This document shows positions 47,318 to 54,699 of a stretch of DNA of 64,000 nt, in pieces. Origin of the DNA: an uncultured Litoreibacter sp. Lineage in GTDB: Bacteria; Pseudomonadota; Alphaproteobacteria; Rhodobacterales; Rhodobacteraceae. The translations under genes were made by a program, and so were the position numbers. The stretch covers positions 682,001-746,000 of the forward strand of contig CANLOU010000003.1 of the NCBI GenBank assembly GCA_947492995.1, given 5' to 3'. Numbering within the stretch: the stretch's first letter is position 1; every line of letters begins with the position of its first letter. The notes beneath the pieces were generated by a model, which saw only the letters and a list, made by a program, of their open reading frames with translations, was not told the DNA's origin and did no database searches.

Positions 47318-47761
47318 GTGGACCAGATTAACGAAAAAATATTGCGGCTGCTCTCGGTGGATGGGCGGTTGAGCAATATCGAGCTGGCCGACCGCGTCGG
47401 CCTGTCGGCCTCTGCGTGTTTGCGGCGGGTGCAGGATCTTGAAAAGCGGGGCGTCATAAAGGGCTATCGCGCCGTGCTGGACCGCGACCAGATGGGCGCG
47501 GGGTTTGTGGCCTATATCGCGGTGGGGCTGTCGGACCATTCCAAAGCCTCGCAAGAGGCGTTTGAGCGCTCCATCGGGCGCGCCAGCGAGGTGCGCGAGT
47601 GCCACAACATCACCGGCACCGTCGAATACATGCTGCGCATCGAATGCGCTGACCTGCCCAGCTACAAGCATTTCCATACGGAAATTTTGGGCGTGCTGCC
47701 GCAGGTCAATTCGATTACTAGCTATATTGTGATGGGGTCGCCCAAGGATGAGCGTGCATAA
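47318..47761 (+). CDS. Lrp/AsnC family transcriptional regulator
   Basis: A 147-residue regulator with an N-terminal helix-turn-helix (MDQINEKILRLLSVDGRLSNIELADRVGLSASACLRRV is the full motif region, residues 1-38) and a C-terminal RAM effector domain (AYIAVGLSDHS, ECHNITGTVEYMLRI). The start is GTG at 47318. It is divergent from lysE and is the likely local regulator of it; the shared 83-base region contains two direct GCAATAT repeats (47290 and 47303) that could be binding sites. The glutaredoxin-like gene begins 37 bases after its stop. Confidence 0.88.
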   Translation: MDQINEKILRLLSVDGRLSNIELADRVGLSASACLRRVQDLEKRGVIKGYRAVLDRDQMGAGFVAYIAVGLSDHSKASQEAFERSIGRASEVRECHNITGTVEYMLRIECADLPSYKHFHTEILGVLPQVNSITSYIVMGSPKDERA

Positions 47762-47798
47762 GGCGGGCCAAGACCTGACAGCAAAGAGAGACGCCCCC

Positions 47799-48068
47799 AT
47801 GCCCAAAGCCGTTTTGTACCGGATGGATTTACCAAACTACACCTGCGGCTACGGCACGGCGGCCCGTGACCTGCTACGCCGAGAAGGGTTCGAGGTCGAA
47901 GAACATGTGCTGCGCAGCCGCCGCGAAACCGACGCGTTCAAGGACAAGCACCACATCACCACCACACCGCTGATCTTTATTGATGGCGTCAAAATCGGCG
48001 GCTTCACCGATTTGAAAAAGCACATCAAGGCGCAAAAGCCCCGGAAGAAACGGTTCTGGCAGACATAG
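47799..48068 (+). CDS. Glutaredoxin-like protein
   Basis: An 89-residue thioredoxin-fold protein. The active site reads CGYG (in NYTCGYGTAARDLL), a single-cysteine version, and the cis-proline loop TTTPLIFIDGVKIGGFTDL is typical of glutaredoxins that bind glutathione. The basic tail (KAQKPRKKRFWQT) is unusual. It could reduce mixed disulfides or carry Fe-S clusters like monothiol glutaredoxins. The ATG at 47799 has GAGAG upstream; earlier in-frame starts overlap the lrp gene. It converges with the pirin gene, with 7 bases between the stops. Confidence 0.82.
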   Translation: MPKAVLYRMDLPNYTCGYGTAARDLLRREGFEVEEHVLRSRRETDAFKDKHHITTTPLIFIDGVKIGGFTDLKKHIKAQKPRKKRFWQT

Positions 48069-48075
48069 GCGGCGC

Positions 48076-49008
48076 TTAGGGCAGCGGGATGAACTCGTCC
48101 TTGTCGTCGGGCGGCAGCTTGAAGCGGCCGTGGTCCCAATCGCCCGCGGCCCATGCCACTTTGGCGGCCTCGATCTTGTCGCGGGACGAGGCCACGAAGT
48201 TCCACCAGATGTGGCGCGGCCCGTTCAGCGTCTCGCCGCCCAAGGCCATCAGGCGCGCGCCCTGCGGGCCGGCCTTGACCGAGATTTGGTCGCCGGGGCG
48301 GAAAATCATCATCTGACCGGCCCCAAACGTGTCGCCGGCCACGTCGATGCTGCCTTGGGTGACGTAAAGCCCGCGGTCCTCGTGGTCGTCGGGCAGGGGG
48401 ATGGCGGCGCCTGCCTCCAGCACGATGTCGGCGTAGAACATCTCGGAAAAGGTCTGGGTGGGGGCTTTCTCGCCCCAGGCGGTGCCCAGGATCAGGCGGA
48501 CCTGTTTGCCCTCGCCTTCAAGGAATGGCAGCGCGGCCTCGGCGTGGTGTTCGAAGCCTGCGTCGGTTTCCTCGTCCTCCTCGGGGAGCGCGACCCATGT
48601 CTGGATGCCAAAGAGCTTGCTTTTGCCTTCGCGGGTCCTGGCGCTGGTGCGTTCCGAATGGGTGACGCCGTTGCCTGCGATCATCCAATTGACCTCGCCG
48701 GGGTAGATCATCTGGTTGGTGCCAAGGCTGTCGCGGTGCTGGAACTCGCCTTGATACAGGTAGGTGACGGTGGCCAGCCCGATATGGGGGTGCGGGCGCA
48801 CGTCGATGCCCTGGTCGGTCAGAAACTCGGCAGGGCCCATCTGGTCGAAGAACACGAAGGGGCCAACCATTTTGCGTTCAACTGATGGAAGGGCGCGGCG
48901 GACCTCGAAATCGCCAATGTCGCGGGCGCGCGGCACGATCAGCGTTTCGATGGCGTCCATTTGCGTGGCGTCGGGGCAATGCGGCTCAAGCGCGGGGTTC
49001 CAGCTCAT
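48076..49008 (-). CDS. Pirin family protein
   Basis: A 310-residue bicupin of the pirin family. The N-terminal cupin carries the metal ligands in DVRPHPHIGLATVTYLYQG and EFQHRDSLG (His-x-His, His and a later Glu), and family segments VGPFVFFDQMGPAEF and WMIAGNGVTHSERT follow. Bacterial pirins have been described as quercetin 2,3-dioxygenases or as partners of pyruvate dehydrogenase; the role here is open. The length is slightly above the usual 290. It is a single gene. Confidence 0.9.
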   Translation of the reverse strand: MSWNPALEPHCPDATQMDAIETLIVPRARDIGDFEVRRALPSVERKMVGPFVFFDQMGPAEFLTDQGIDVRPHPHIGLATVTYLYQGEFQHRDSLGTNQMIYPGEVNWMIAGNGVTHSERTSARTREGKSKLFGIQTWVALPEEDEETDAGFEHHAEAALPFLEGEGKQVRLILGTAWGEKAPTQTFSEMFYADIVLEAGAAIPLPDDHEDRGLYVTQGSIDVAGDTFGAGQMMIFRPGDQISVKAGPQGARLMALGGETLNGPRHIWWNFVASSRDKIEAAKVAWAAGDWDHGRFKLPPDDKDEFIPLP

Positions 49009-49096
49009 TTCGGGCCTCCTGTTGGGATGCCCGATGAAAGATCAATCAAGCCATTTCGTCAACGGCCCACCTTTGCAGACACGAACCTGCAGACAC

Positions 49097-49135
49097 AAAA
49101 AAACGGTGGTGCCGGGAGGAGGTGGCACCACCGTT
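49097..49135 (-). ncRNA. CCUCCUCCC-loop ('cuckoo'/CcsR-type) sRNA hairpin with terminator
   Basis: A 12-base perfect stem (49102-49113 with 49124-49135) exposes ACCTCCTCCC in its loop on the minus strand and is followed by seven T. It is the last of a series of such loops downstream of the DUF1127 gene and also acts as the terminator of the transcript. In Rhodobacter sphaeroides the CcsR1-4 RNAs have this build and position. Confidence 0.8.
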
Positions 49136-49149
49136 CTTATTGTCACGAT

Positions 49150-49176
49150 CTAACCTCAGGGAGGAGGTTGGGTTAG
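49150..49176 (-). ncRNA. CCUCCUCCC-loop ('cuckoo'/CcsR-type) sRNA hairpin
   Basis: Stem CTAACC/GGTTAG (49150-49155, 49171-49176) with ACCTCCTCCC in the loop on the minus strand; an inner alternative pairing AACCTC/GAGGTT also exists. Confidence 0.75.
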
Positions 49177-49187
49177 ACCGTTCATTT

Positions 49188-49226
49188 GCGATGCGGGCCT
49201 CGGGAGGAGGTGAGGTCAGGCATCGC
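49188..49226 (-). ncRNA. CCUCCUCCC-loop ('cuckoo'/CcsR-type) sRNA hairpin
   Basis: Stem GCGATGC/GCATCGC (49188-49194, 49220-49226), inner stem CCTC/GAGG, and ACCTCCTCCC in the loop on the minus strand. Confidence 0.75.
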
Positions 49227-49237
49227 AGGTCTTGCGG

Positions 49238-49268
49238 TGGGGCATCAATCGGGAGGAAATCGGACCCA
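49238..49268 (-). ncRNA. Possible first member of the CcsR-type series
   Basis: TTTCCTCCC on the minus strand, a variant of the loop sequence, between TGGG and CCCA; the stem is short. It is the member nearest the DUF1127 stop codon (14 bases). Confidence 0.45.
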
Positions 49269-49281
49269 GCGCAAATTCGGT

Positions 49282-49488
49282 TTAATTCGTGTACGCGGCC
49301 TCATAGGCGATGCGCTTGATCTCTGCGCGGTGAATGCCCAGATCTGCCAGCTCGCGGCCGGACAGGTTGTTCAGTTCTTGCACGGTTGTGCGGTAGACCT
49401 TTGCTCGTGCTGCGCGGTCATTAAGCTCTGCCAATGCGGCGCGGACACGGTCCATGACGGAGATGTTTGATACTGCTACGTAAGCCAT
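49282..49488 (-). CDS. DUF1127 family small protein (CcaF1-like)
   Basis: A 68-residue basic protein of the DUF1127 family: the C-terminal signature TVQELNNLSGRELADLGIHRAEIKRIAYEAAY is complete (from about residue 34). In Rhodobacter sphaeroides the homologue CcaF1 (RSP_6037) is transcribed with the CcsR1-4 sRNAs from RpoHI/RpoHII promoters and takes part in RNA turnover and stress responses. Here the same order is seen: the gene is followed on the minus strand by three or four CCUCCUCCC loops. ATG at 49488 has AAAGGAA upstream; the longer frame to 49650 is not supported. Confidence 0.9.
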   Translation of the reverse strand: MAYVAVSNISVMDRVRAALAELNDRAARAKVYRTTVQELNNLSGRELADLGIHRAEIKRIAYEAAYTN

Positions 49489-49819
49489 TTCGTGTTCCTT
49501 TCGGGTTGTGCCGGTGTGGCGGGCGAACCCCGCTGCCGACGATCTTTGTTTCTGTTGTGATCCATATTTAGGGATATGCTGCGCTGCCGCAAGTGCCGCA
49601 ATTACAATGCTGCTATGCAGCAATTGCATAGCGTACCTCATTGTTTTCATTGGTTAACCTAGGGGCATCCTGTTCACGGTTTCGTCATAAAACGCGCCGT
49701 TTTGTCATCAATTTGCCAACTATATGTGCGCTGCGCGCAAACTGTCGCGCATCTGCAGCCTTGTTCTTTACTCCTGCGCCAGCCAAGTAGACATTAAGAC
49801 TAAAAATGGGGCGTTTCCG
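49489..49819. other. Divergent promoter region of the DUF1127/sRNA locus and mrp
   Basis: 331 bases without a gene. For the minus-strand DUF1127 transcript, TTGCGG with TAAATA 16 bases downstream (about 49592 to 49565) is a possible promoter; an RpoH-type promoter is expected from Rhodobacter but could not be pinned down. An inverted pair GCTATGCAG / TTGCATAGC lies near 49611-49631. The right part, near mrp, is A+T-richer (TTAACC at 49653). Confidence 0.4.
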
Positions 49820-50899
49820 ATGTCAGTTACCAAAGAGCAAGTTCTCGCCGCGATACAGAGTTTGGGGCTGCCGGATGGCGGCGATCTTGTGTCACGCGAC
49901 ATGATCCGGGCCTTGCAGGTCGAAAACGGCGCGGTGCGATTCGTCATCGAGGTGTCGCCCGAGCTGGCCCCGAAATTCGCGGGCGTGCGCGACGCGGTGC
50001 AGGCGGTGGTTGGCCGGGTTCAGGGCGTGGACAGTGTTTCGGCCATTTTGACGGCGCATGGGCCAGCTGCGAAAGCCGCGCCTGCAGGCGCACCACCTTC
50101 CCTGAAAATCGGCGGACATCCCAAGCCGCAGGCGGAGCCGACCAAACCCTCGGGCGTGGACCGGATTGTTGCCATTGCCTCGGGCAAGGGCGGGGTGGGC
50201 AAATCAACGCTGTCCTCCAACCTTGCCGTGGCGCTGGCCAAGCAAGGCCGCAAGGTCGGCCTTCTGGACGCCGATATATATGGCCCCTCGCAGCCGCGCA
50301 TGATGGGCGTGTCGGACCGGCCCAAATCGCCGGATGGCAAAGCCATCATTCCGTTGCACTCACATGGCGTCACCATGATGAGCATCGGCTTGATGATGGA
50401 CCCCGACAAAGCTGTGGTCTGGCGGGGCCCTATGCTGATGGGCGCGCTGCAACAGATGATGGGGCAGGTGGAATGGGGGGAACTTGATATTCTGCTCGTC
50501 GACTTGCCACCCGGCACGGGTGATGTGCAGCTGACTTTGTGCACCAAGACGCAGATGACGGGCGCGATTGTGGTGTCCACGCCGCAGGATGTGGCGCTGC
50601 TGGATGCGCGCAAGGCGCTGGATATGTTCAAGACGCTGCACACGCCTGTCCTGGGACTGGTTGAAAACATGTCCCATTATATATGTCCGACCTGCGGGAC
50701 CGAGGCGCATATCTTTGGCCATGGTGGCGTCAAGGCCGAGGCCGAGAATCTGGGTCTGCCGTTCCTGGGCGAGATCCCGTTGGAGCTGGACATTCGGCTG
50801 GCAGGCGATAGCGGCACACCCATTGCCGTGGGCGATGGCGGTATATCGGACGCCTATGCCGCGCTGGCCAAACGGCTTGTCGACGGGGGCATGGCTTGA
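49820..50899 (+). CDS. mrp: Iron-sulfur cluster carrier protein Mrp/ApbC (P-loop ATPase)
   Basis: A 359-residue protein that binds and transfers Fe-S clusters. The first 90 residues are a MIP18/DUF59-type domain ([22 protein letters not shown]...), followed by the deviant Walker A loop [10 protein letters not shown] (about 121-130), [31 protein letters not shown] and the cluster-binding CPTC in [18 protein letters not shown] at 49820 begins the family; the longer frame to 49724 runs into the promoter region. Two TTCTTCG-type palindromes lie between it and the converging aminotransferase gene. Confidence 0.94.
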   Translation: MSVTKEQVLAAIQSLGLPDGGDLVSRDMIRALQVENGAVRFVIEVSPELAPKFAGVRDAVQAVVGRVQGVDSVSAILTAHGPAAKAAPAGAPPSLKIGGHPKPQAEPTKPSGVDRIVAIASGKGGVGKSTLSSNLAVALAKQGRKVGLLDADIYGPSQPRMMGVSDRPKSPDGKAIIPLHSHGVTMMSIGLMMDPDKAVVWRGPMLMGALQQMMGQVEWGELDILLVDLPPGTGDVQLTLCTKTQMTGAIVVSTPQDVALLDARKALDMFKTLHTPVLGLVENMSHYICPTCGTEAHIFGHGGVKAEAENLGLPFLGEIPLELDIRLAGDSGTPIAVGDGGISDAYAALAKRLVDGGMA

Positions 50900-50904
50900 G
50901 CAGT

Positions 50905-50951
50905 AAAAGTCTTCGTCGAAGACTTTTAAAATTTCTTCGGAGAAGAAATTT
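50905..50951. repeat. Two TTCTTCG-type palindromes in tandem
   Basis: AAAAGTCTTCG-T-CGAAGACTTTT (50905-50927) is followed at once by AAATTTCTTC-GGA-GAAGAAATTT (50929-50951). Both are perfect inverted repeats between the 3' ends of mrp and the aminotransferase gene; a third of the same type is at 60512. Flanking A and T runs let them work as terminators in both directions. Confidence 0.75.
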
Positions 50952-52155
50952 ACAACAGCATCGCGCGGGCGAGGCGCCCAACACCCTCTTGAATGGTGGT
51001 GGCATCAGCGCAAGAAAAGCTCAGCCGCAGACTGTTTGCGCCTGATCCGTCCGCAAAGAACGCGCCCCCCGGCACAAAAGCCACCTTTTGCTCTTTGATC
51101 GCTTTGGCCAGCAGGTCCGCGCCATTCATGCCTTTGGGCAGGGTCAGCCAGATGAACATGCCGCCATCGGGCCTGGTCCAGTCCACCCCATCCGGCATCT
51201 GATCTTGCAACGCGGCCAGCATCGCGTCGCGGCGGTCGCGGTAGCTGGCGCGGATTTTGGCGACATGGGCGTCGAAATGGCGGCTGGCAACGTGATGGAT
51301 GGCCATTTGGTTGATCGACGGCGTGTGCAGGTCCGAGGCCTGCTTGATAAGTTCCAGCTGATGGATCGCGGTCTTCGACGCGCAGACCCATCCGACGCGC
51401 AGGCCGGGGGTCAAGGTTTTTGAAAAGCTGCCACAATAAAGAGTGCGGCACCGCTCGATGCTTCCGGTGCGGTCCACCTCCAATGCCAGAACCGGGGCGA
51501 TCGCCTCCCCATCATAGCGCAGCTCTTGGTAGGCGGCGTCTTCTATAACCGCGATGTCCATGCGTTCCGCCTGATCCAGCCGCGCGTTGCGGTCCGGCAA
51601 GGACATGGTGCGGCCCGTTGGGTTGGCGAAATCGACGGAGGCATAGGCGAATTTCACCGCGCCGCCACGGGCCGCGGCGGTCTCTATATAAGTAGTGTCA
51701 TCGCGATTGGCCTGCGGGTCGAGGCGGTCGTAGTGCGGCTCGTAGGCGTTGAACGCGCCCAAAGCCCCCAGATAGGTGGGCCATGTGACAAGCGCCGTGT
51801 CGCCGGGCGACAGGAACAGCTTGCCGATATAGTCGAGCGCCTGTTGAGAGCCGGACGTTATCAAGATGTTGTCTCGGGTGCAGGGGATGCCCAGCTTGGC
51901 CATCTCATCTGCGATCCAGTCGCGCAAGGGCTTGTAGCCCTCGGAGGTGGAGTATTGCAACGCGCCGCCTGCAGTTTCGGGCGACAGCAGATCGGCATAG
52001 GCGTCTTGGAAGGCCTGCGCTGGGAACAGGGCAGGGTCGGGGATGCCGCCCGCGAAGGAGATGATGTCGGGTTGGTCCAGCAGTTTCAGCAGCTCACGGA
52101 TTTCCGAGGCCTTCATGCGCGACGCGCGGCTGGCGAAGATGTCTTTCAGGTCCAT
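50950..52155 (-). CDS. PLP-dependent aminotransferase, class I/II (2-aminoadipate/MocR-like)
   Basis: A 401-residue fold-type I aminotransferase. The pyridoxal-binding Lys lies in YCGSFSKTLTPGLRVGW (about residue 243), with ITSGSQQALDYIGKLFLSPGD (phosphate binding), DFANPTGRTMS and VIEDAAYQELRYDG (the cofactor Asp and Tyr). The start MDLKDIFASRASRMKASEIRELL and FSFAGGIPDP-like segment are typical of the LysN/2-aminoadipate group without the GntR domain. The amino-acid substrate is unknown. Its ribosome site GGGAGG lies inside a hairpin (52164-52180). Confidence 0.9.
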   Translation of the reverse strand: MDLKDIFASRASRMKASEIRELLKLLDQPDIISFAGGIPDPALFPAQAFQDAYADLLSPETAGGALQYSTSEGYKPLRDWIADEMAKLGIPCTRDNILITSGSQQALDYIGKLFLSPGDTALVTWPTYLGALGAFNAYEPHYDRLDPQANRDDTTYIETAAARGGAVKFAYASVDFANPTGRTMSLPDRNARLDQAERMDIAVIEDAAYQELRYDGEAIAPVLALEVDRTGSIERCRTLYCGSFSKTLTPGLRVGWVCASKTAIHQLELIKQASDLHTPSINQMAIHHVASRHFDAHVAKIRASYRDRRDAMLAALQDQMPDGVDWTRPDGGMFIWLTLPKGMNGADLLAKAIKEQKVAFVPGGAFFADGSGANSLRLSFSCADATTIQEGVGRLARAMLL

Positions 52156-52163
52156 TGCGGTGC

Positions 52164-52180
52164 CCTCCCTGTCAGGGAGG
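52164..52180 (-). promoter_or_regulatory. Hairpin covering the ribosome site of the aminotransferase gene
   Basis: CCTCCCTG-T-CAGGGAGG, a perfect 8-base inverted repeat. On the minus strand the 3' arm CAGGGAGG is the Shine-Dalgarno sequence, 8 bases before the ATG at 52155, so it could be hidden in the folded mRNA. Confidence 0.5.
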
Positions 52181-52261
52181 ATGCACTGGGCGCAAACTAA
52201 GTCAATAAGGCTGACCTTGTTGTAGCAAAGCGTGATATGCGCGGATTTTGGCTGGGTTGCC

Positions 52262-52270
52262 TGTGGATAA
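52262..52270 (-). promoter_or_regulatory. Perfect DnaA-box 9-mer upstream of the dcw leader
   Basis: TGTGGATAA is the reverse complement of TTATCCACA. It is one of only two exact matches I saw in the window; the other is upstream of nrdR (3080). Confidence 0.45.
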
Positions 52271-52324
52271 CCTTGAAACGCGAATCAAAATGACTCAAAT
52301 ACAGGTGATTCGGTGGGCCGGAGA

Positions 52325-52380
52325 TGGGAAATTACCCCCCAAACAGGCCAAAAGCCGAAAAATTGTGGGAAATTATGGGA
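52325..52380 (+). promoter_or_regulatory. Distal MraZ-type TGGGA boxes
   Basis: TGGGA at 52325, 52366 and 52376, on the plus strand; the last two are exactly 10 bases apart and the first is 41 bases away. They have the form of MraZ boxes (TGGGN repeats with 5-base spacers). Confidence 0.5.
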
Positions 52381-52503
52381 AAAGTTGCCCCAAATTTTAA
52401 CCACTACATCTAGTGTTTGGTCGGGGCCGACCCACCATCACGTCCGTATTTGGGCCGCCAAGGTCAATGGTTGTGGGGTATTCGACCCACTGCTGACCAT
52501 GCT

Positions 52504-52539
52504 TGCCCATAATTTTCCATTGCTTCCCATAATCTCCCA
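52504..52539 (+). promoter_or_regulatory. Promoter of the dcw leader embedded in four MraZ boxes
   Basis: TTGCCC (52504-52509), 18 bases, CATAAT (52528-52533) form a sigma-70 promoter, with transcription expected near 52540. Read on the minus strand the same bases are four boxes TGGGA, TGGGA, TGGAA, TGGGC (ending at 52539, 52529, 52519 and 52509), each 10 bases apart, the exact pattern bound by MraZ. MraZ binding would block this promoter. Confidence 0.7.
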
Positions 52540-52751
52540 TGTCACAACAGTTCCACGATGAGGACGGGCCATAACAAGGGGCGCTCAAGAACCCCAAAGG
52601 CGACCAAAAGGTTTCATACAGGCACCCTTTCACATCGAAAGACGTCGGACCCTGCGCGAGCAGACATCCCCCCAGGTGGCGCGGGTCCGACACCTCCCCA
52701 AGTGGGAACACGCGGCGAGTTGATCAGTGGCAGCAGATCAACTCGCCGTTT
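52540..52751 (+). ncRNA. upsM: UpsM-like sRNA / 5' leader of the dcw cluster
   Basis: About 210 bases between the promoter (52504-52533) and a strong terminator hairpin (52713-52751), without a reading frame. It has a large stem-loop GTCGGACCC / GGGTCCGAC (52644-52652 with 52683-52691, inner GCGC pair). Rhodobacter sphaeroides makes an abundant sRNA of about this size, UpsM, from the same place upstream of mraZ by early termination. The start point is inferred; the similarity is of position, size and structure, not of checked sequence. Confidence 0.65.
52713..52751 (+). terminator. Terminator/attenuator hairpin upstream of mraZ
   Basis: Perfect 13-base stem CGGCGAGTTGATC / GATCAACTCGCCG with a 10-base loop, followed by TTTCCATTTCT. 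It lies 54 bases before the mraZ start, so only read-through transcripts reach the dcw genes. Confidence 0.85.
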
Positions 52752-52804
52752 CCATTTCTAAAGACTGGCTGGGCGGGAAACGAACGGGACAAGGGGTCAC
52801 TTGA

Positions 52805-53317
52805 GTGGCACAGCGGTTCAGAGGTGAAAGCGTCCACAAGGTGGACAGCAAGGGCAGGGTGTCTATCCCGGCCCTCTTTCGTCGTGTTCTGGAAGCCGCT
52901 GACGCCGAGTGGACCGTCGGGCTGCAGCCAAACGTTGTGATCGTTTACGGCGGCGCGTCCCAGAACTACCTTGAATGCTACACCCAGGAGGCGATCACCG
53001 AAGTGGACGCCAAGATCAGCGCCTTGCCGCGCGGCTCCAAACGCCGCCGCGCGCTGGAACACATCTTTAACGGGCAGTCGCTGCCCACGCAGACCGATGA
53101 CACGGGCCGTCTGGTTCTGCCCGCGAAGCTGCGCGAAAAAATCGGGATCACCGGCGAGGCCTATTTCAAGGCCGCAGGCGACACGTTCCAGATTTGGGCG
53201 CCTGACGCCTATGAGGCCCGCAACGCCGATATTGAGGATTGGCTGTCCGAGCAGGGGGATGATTTCGATCCTTTGACCCTGCTGGAAGACGATCCTGCCG
53301 AGCTGGCGGGAGAGTAA
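52805..53317 (+). CDS. mraZ: Division/cell wall cluster transcriptional repressor MraZ
   Basis: A 170-residue protein with two SpoVT/AbrB-like DNA-binding halves: HKVDSKGRVSIPALFRRVLE (about 11-30) and QTDDTGRLVLPAKLREKIGI (about 95-114). MraZ binds TGGGN repeats and controls its own cluster. The start is GTG. The C-terminal tail (DDFDPLTLLEDDPAEL) is acidic and longer than in E. coli (152 residues), as usual in alphaproteobacteria. Suitable TGGGA boxes lie at the leader promoter (52505-52539). rsmH begins three bases after the stop. Confidence 0.93.
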   Translation: MAQRFRGESVHKVDSKGRVSIPALFRRVLEAADAEWTVGLQPNVVIVYGGASQNYLECYTQEAITEVDAKISALPRGSKRRRALEHIFNGQSLPTQTDDTGRLVLPAKLREKIGITGEAYFKAAGDTFQIWAPDAYEARNADIEDWLSEQGDDFDPLTLLEDDPAELAGE

Positions 53318-53320
53318 GGA

Positions 53321-54319
53321 ATGGCACCTTCCGTGCGCGAGCCTCAGAATGATGCACCGCACCTGCCGGTCCTTATTGACGCTATTCTGGAGCATGTGAA
53401 CGCGTCCGGCACGTGGTTGGACGGCACATTCGGGGCGGGCGGCTATAGCCGTGCATTTCTGGAGGCGGGGTCCGACAAGGTGATCGGCGTCGATCGCGAC
53501 CCGATGGTGTTCGACATGGCCGAGCCATGGCTGGGCGATTACGGCGACCGGCTGACGCTTGTGGAGGGCACGTTCTCCGATTTGGACGCCTTGGCGGGCG
53601 ATTTGCTGCCCTTGGACGGCGTTGTGCTGGATTTGGGCGTGTCGTCGATGCAGCTGGACCAGCCGGAGCGCGGCTTTTCGTTCCTGCGCGACGGGCCGCT
53701 GGATATGCGGATGGGGCAGGACGGCGTGTCTGCGGCTGATCTGGTGAATAGCGCGGACGAGGCCTTGCTGGCCGACATTCTGTTTCAATACGGCGAGGAG
53801 CGCGCCTCGCGCCGCATTGCGCGGGCGATCTTGTCGGCGCGGCCGATGACCACCACGGGCGAGCTGGCGGCGGCGATTGAGAGCGTGTTGCCAAAATCGA
53901 AACCCGGTCAGAGCCATCCGGCGACGCGCAGCTTTCAGGCGATCCGTATCGCGGTGAATGACGAATTTGGCCAGCTGATTAAAGGGTTGGAGGCCGCAGA
54001 ACGCGCTTTGAAGCCCGGTGGTCAGTTGGCCGTCGTCAGCTTCCATTCGCTGGAAGACCGGGTGGTGAAGAAGTTTCTGGCGTCGCGGGCCGGGGCCACG
54101 GGTGGCGGCTCGCGCTACGCGCCAGCGGTCGAGGCGGAAGAGCCCACATTTGATTTGACGCCCCGCCGCGCCATTGCGGCGGATAAGGACGAGCTGGCAC
54201 GCAATCCGCGCTCCCGTTCGGCCAAATTGCGGGTGGCGACCCGCACCGAGACCCCGCCGCGCGACAGCGACCGCGCGGGGCTTGGATTGCCTAAACTTGT
54301 CGGGAAGGACCTGCTCTGA
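53321..54319 (+). CDS. rsmH: 16S rRNA (cytosine(1402)-N4)-methyltransferase RsmH (MraW)
   Basis: A 332-residue SAM-dependent methyltransferase that modifies C1402 of 16S rRNA. Motifs: [13 protein letters not shown], the SAM loop [15 protein letters not shown] (about 28-42), [31 protein letters not shown] (positions about 104-134) and the C-terminal [14 protein letters not shown]. The insert region [12 protein letters not shown] is typical. The length is normal. The stop and the ftsL start share one base (TGATG). Confidence 0.95.
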   Translation: MAPSVREPQNDAPHLPVLIDAILEHVNASGTWLDGTFGAGGYSRAFLEAGSDKVIGVDRDPMVFDMAEPWLGDYGDRLTLVEGTFSDLDALAGDLLPLDGVVLDLGVSSMQLDQPERGFSFLRDGPLDMRMGQDGVSAADLVNSADEALLADILFQYGEERASRRIARAILSARPMTTTGELAAAIESVLPKSKPGQSHPATRSFQAIRIAVNDEFGQLIKGLEAAERALKPGGQLAVVSFHSLEDRVVKKFLASRAGATGGGSRYAPAVEAEEPTFDLTPRRAIAADKDELARNPRSRSAKLRVATRTETPPRDSDRAGLGLPKLVGKDLL

Positions 54320-54699
54320 TGCGTGGCGTGTTGTTTGGATTGTTTGCCTTGGTTGTGATGGGTTTGGCCTATTGGTCCTATTCCGAGAACTACAAAACGC
54401 GCGATAGTCTGCGCACGGCGGCGTCGCTGCAGCGCGAAATTGGTTCCTCCCGCGAAACGTTGAGCGTTCTGCAGGCCGAATGGGCCTACCTGAACCGCCC
54501 CGACCGTCTTGCCGATCTGGCGGACCTGAATTTCGACCGTTTACAACTGCTTCCGATCACCAGCGCGCAGTTTGGATTGGTCACGCAGGTGGGCTTTCCG
54601 CCTGCAACCTTCGACATAAATGAGCTGACCGGCTCTGTTGATGTGCGTGGTCAAATTGACCCCGCCGAGATGACATCGCCTGACAAGGACTACCCATGA
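54319..54699 (+). CDS. ftsL: Cell division protein FtsL
   Basis: A 126-residue bitopic protein. One membrane helix (about residues 2-22, GVLFGLFALVVMGLAYWSY), then a periplasmic coiled coil (ENYKTRDSLRTAASLQREIG, SVLQAEWAYLNRPDRLADLA) and a short tail. The coiled coil includes the conserved EWAYLNRPDRL, typical of alphaproteobacterial FtsL. It should bind FtsB and activate FtsWI. It overlaps rsmH by one base and ftsI by four. Confidence 0.88.
   Translation: MRGVLFGLFALVVMGLAYWSYSENYKTRDSLRTAASLQREIGSSRETLSVLQAEWAYLNRPDRLADLADLNFDRLQLLPITSAQFGLVTQVGFPPATFDINELTGSVDVRGQIDPAEMTSPDKDYP

Noticed and set aside
49100-49260. GGGAGGAGGT repeats spaced by about 45 bases, at first sight like a short CRISPR array or a row of ribosome sites
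   Set aside because: The repeats are only 10 bases, lie in hairpin loops, and fit the CCUCCUCCC sRNAs of the other strand; no cas gene is present and no frame starts after them.
52313-52561. An 82-codon frame before mraZ
   Set aside because: It covers the MraZ boxes and the leader promoter, has no ribosome site and an unlikely composition (repeated Trp/Pro/His); the region is regulatory.
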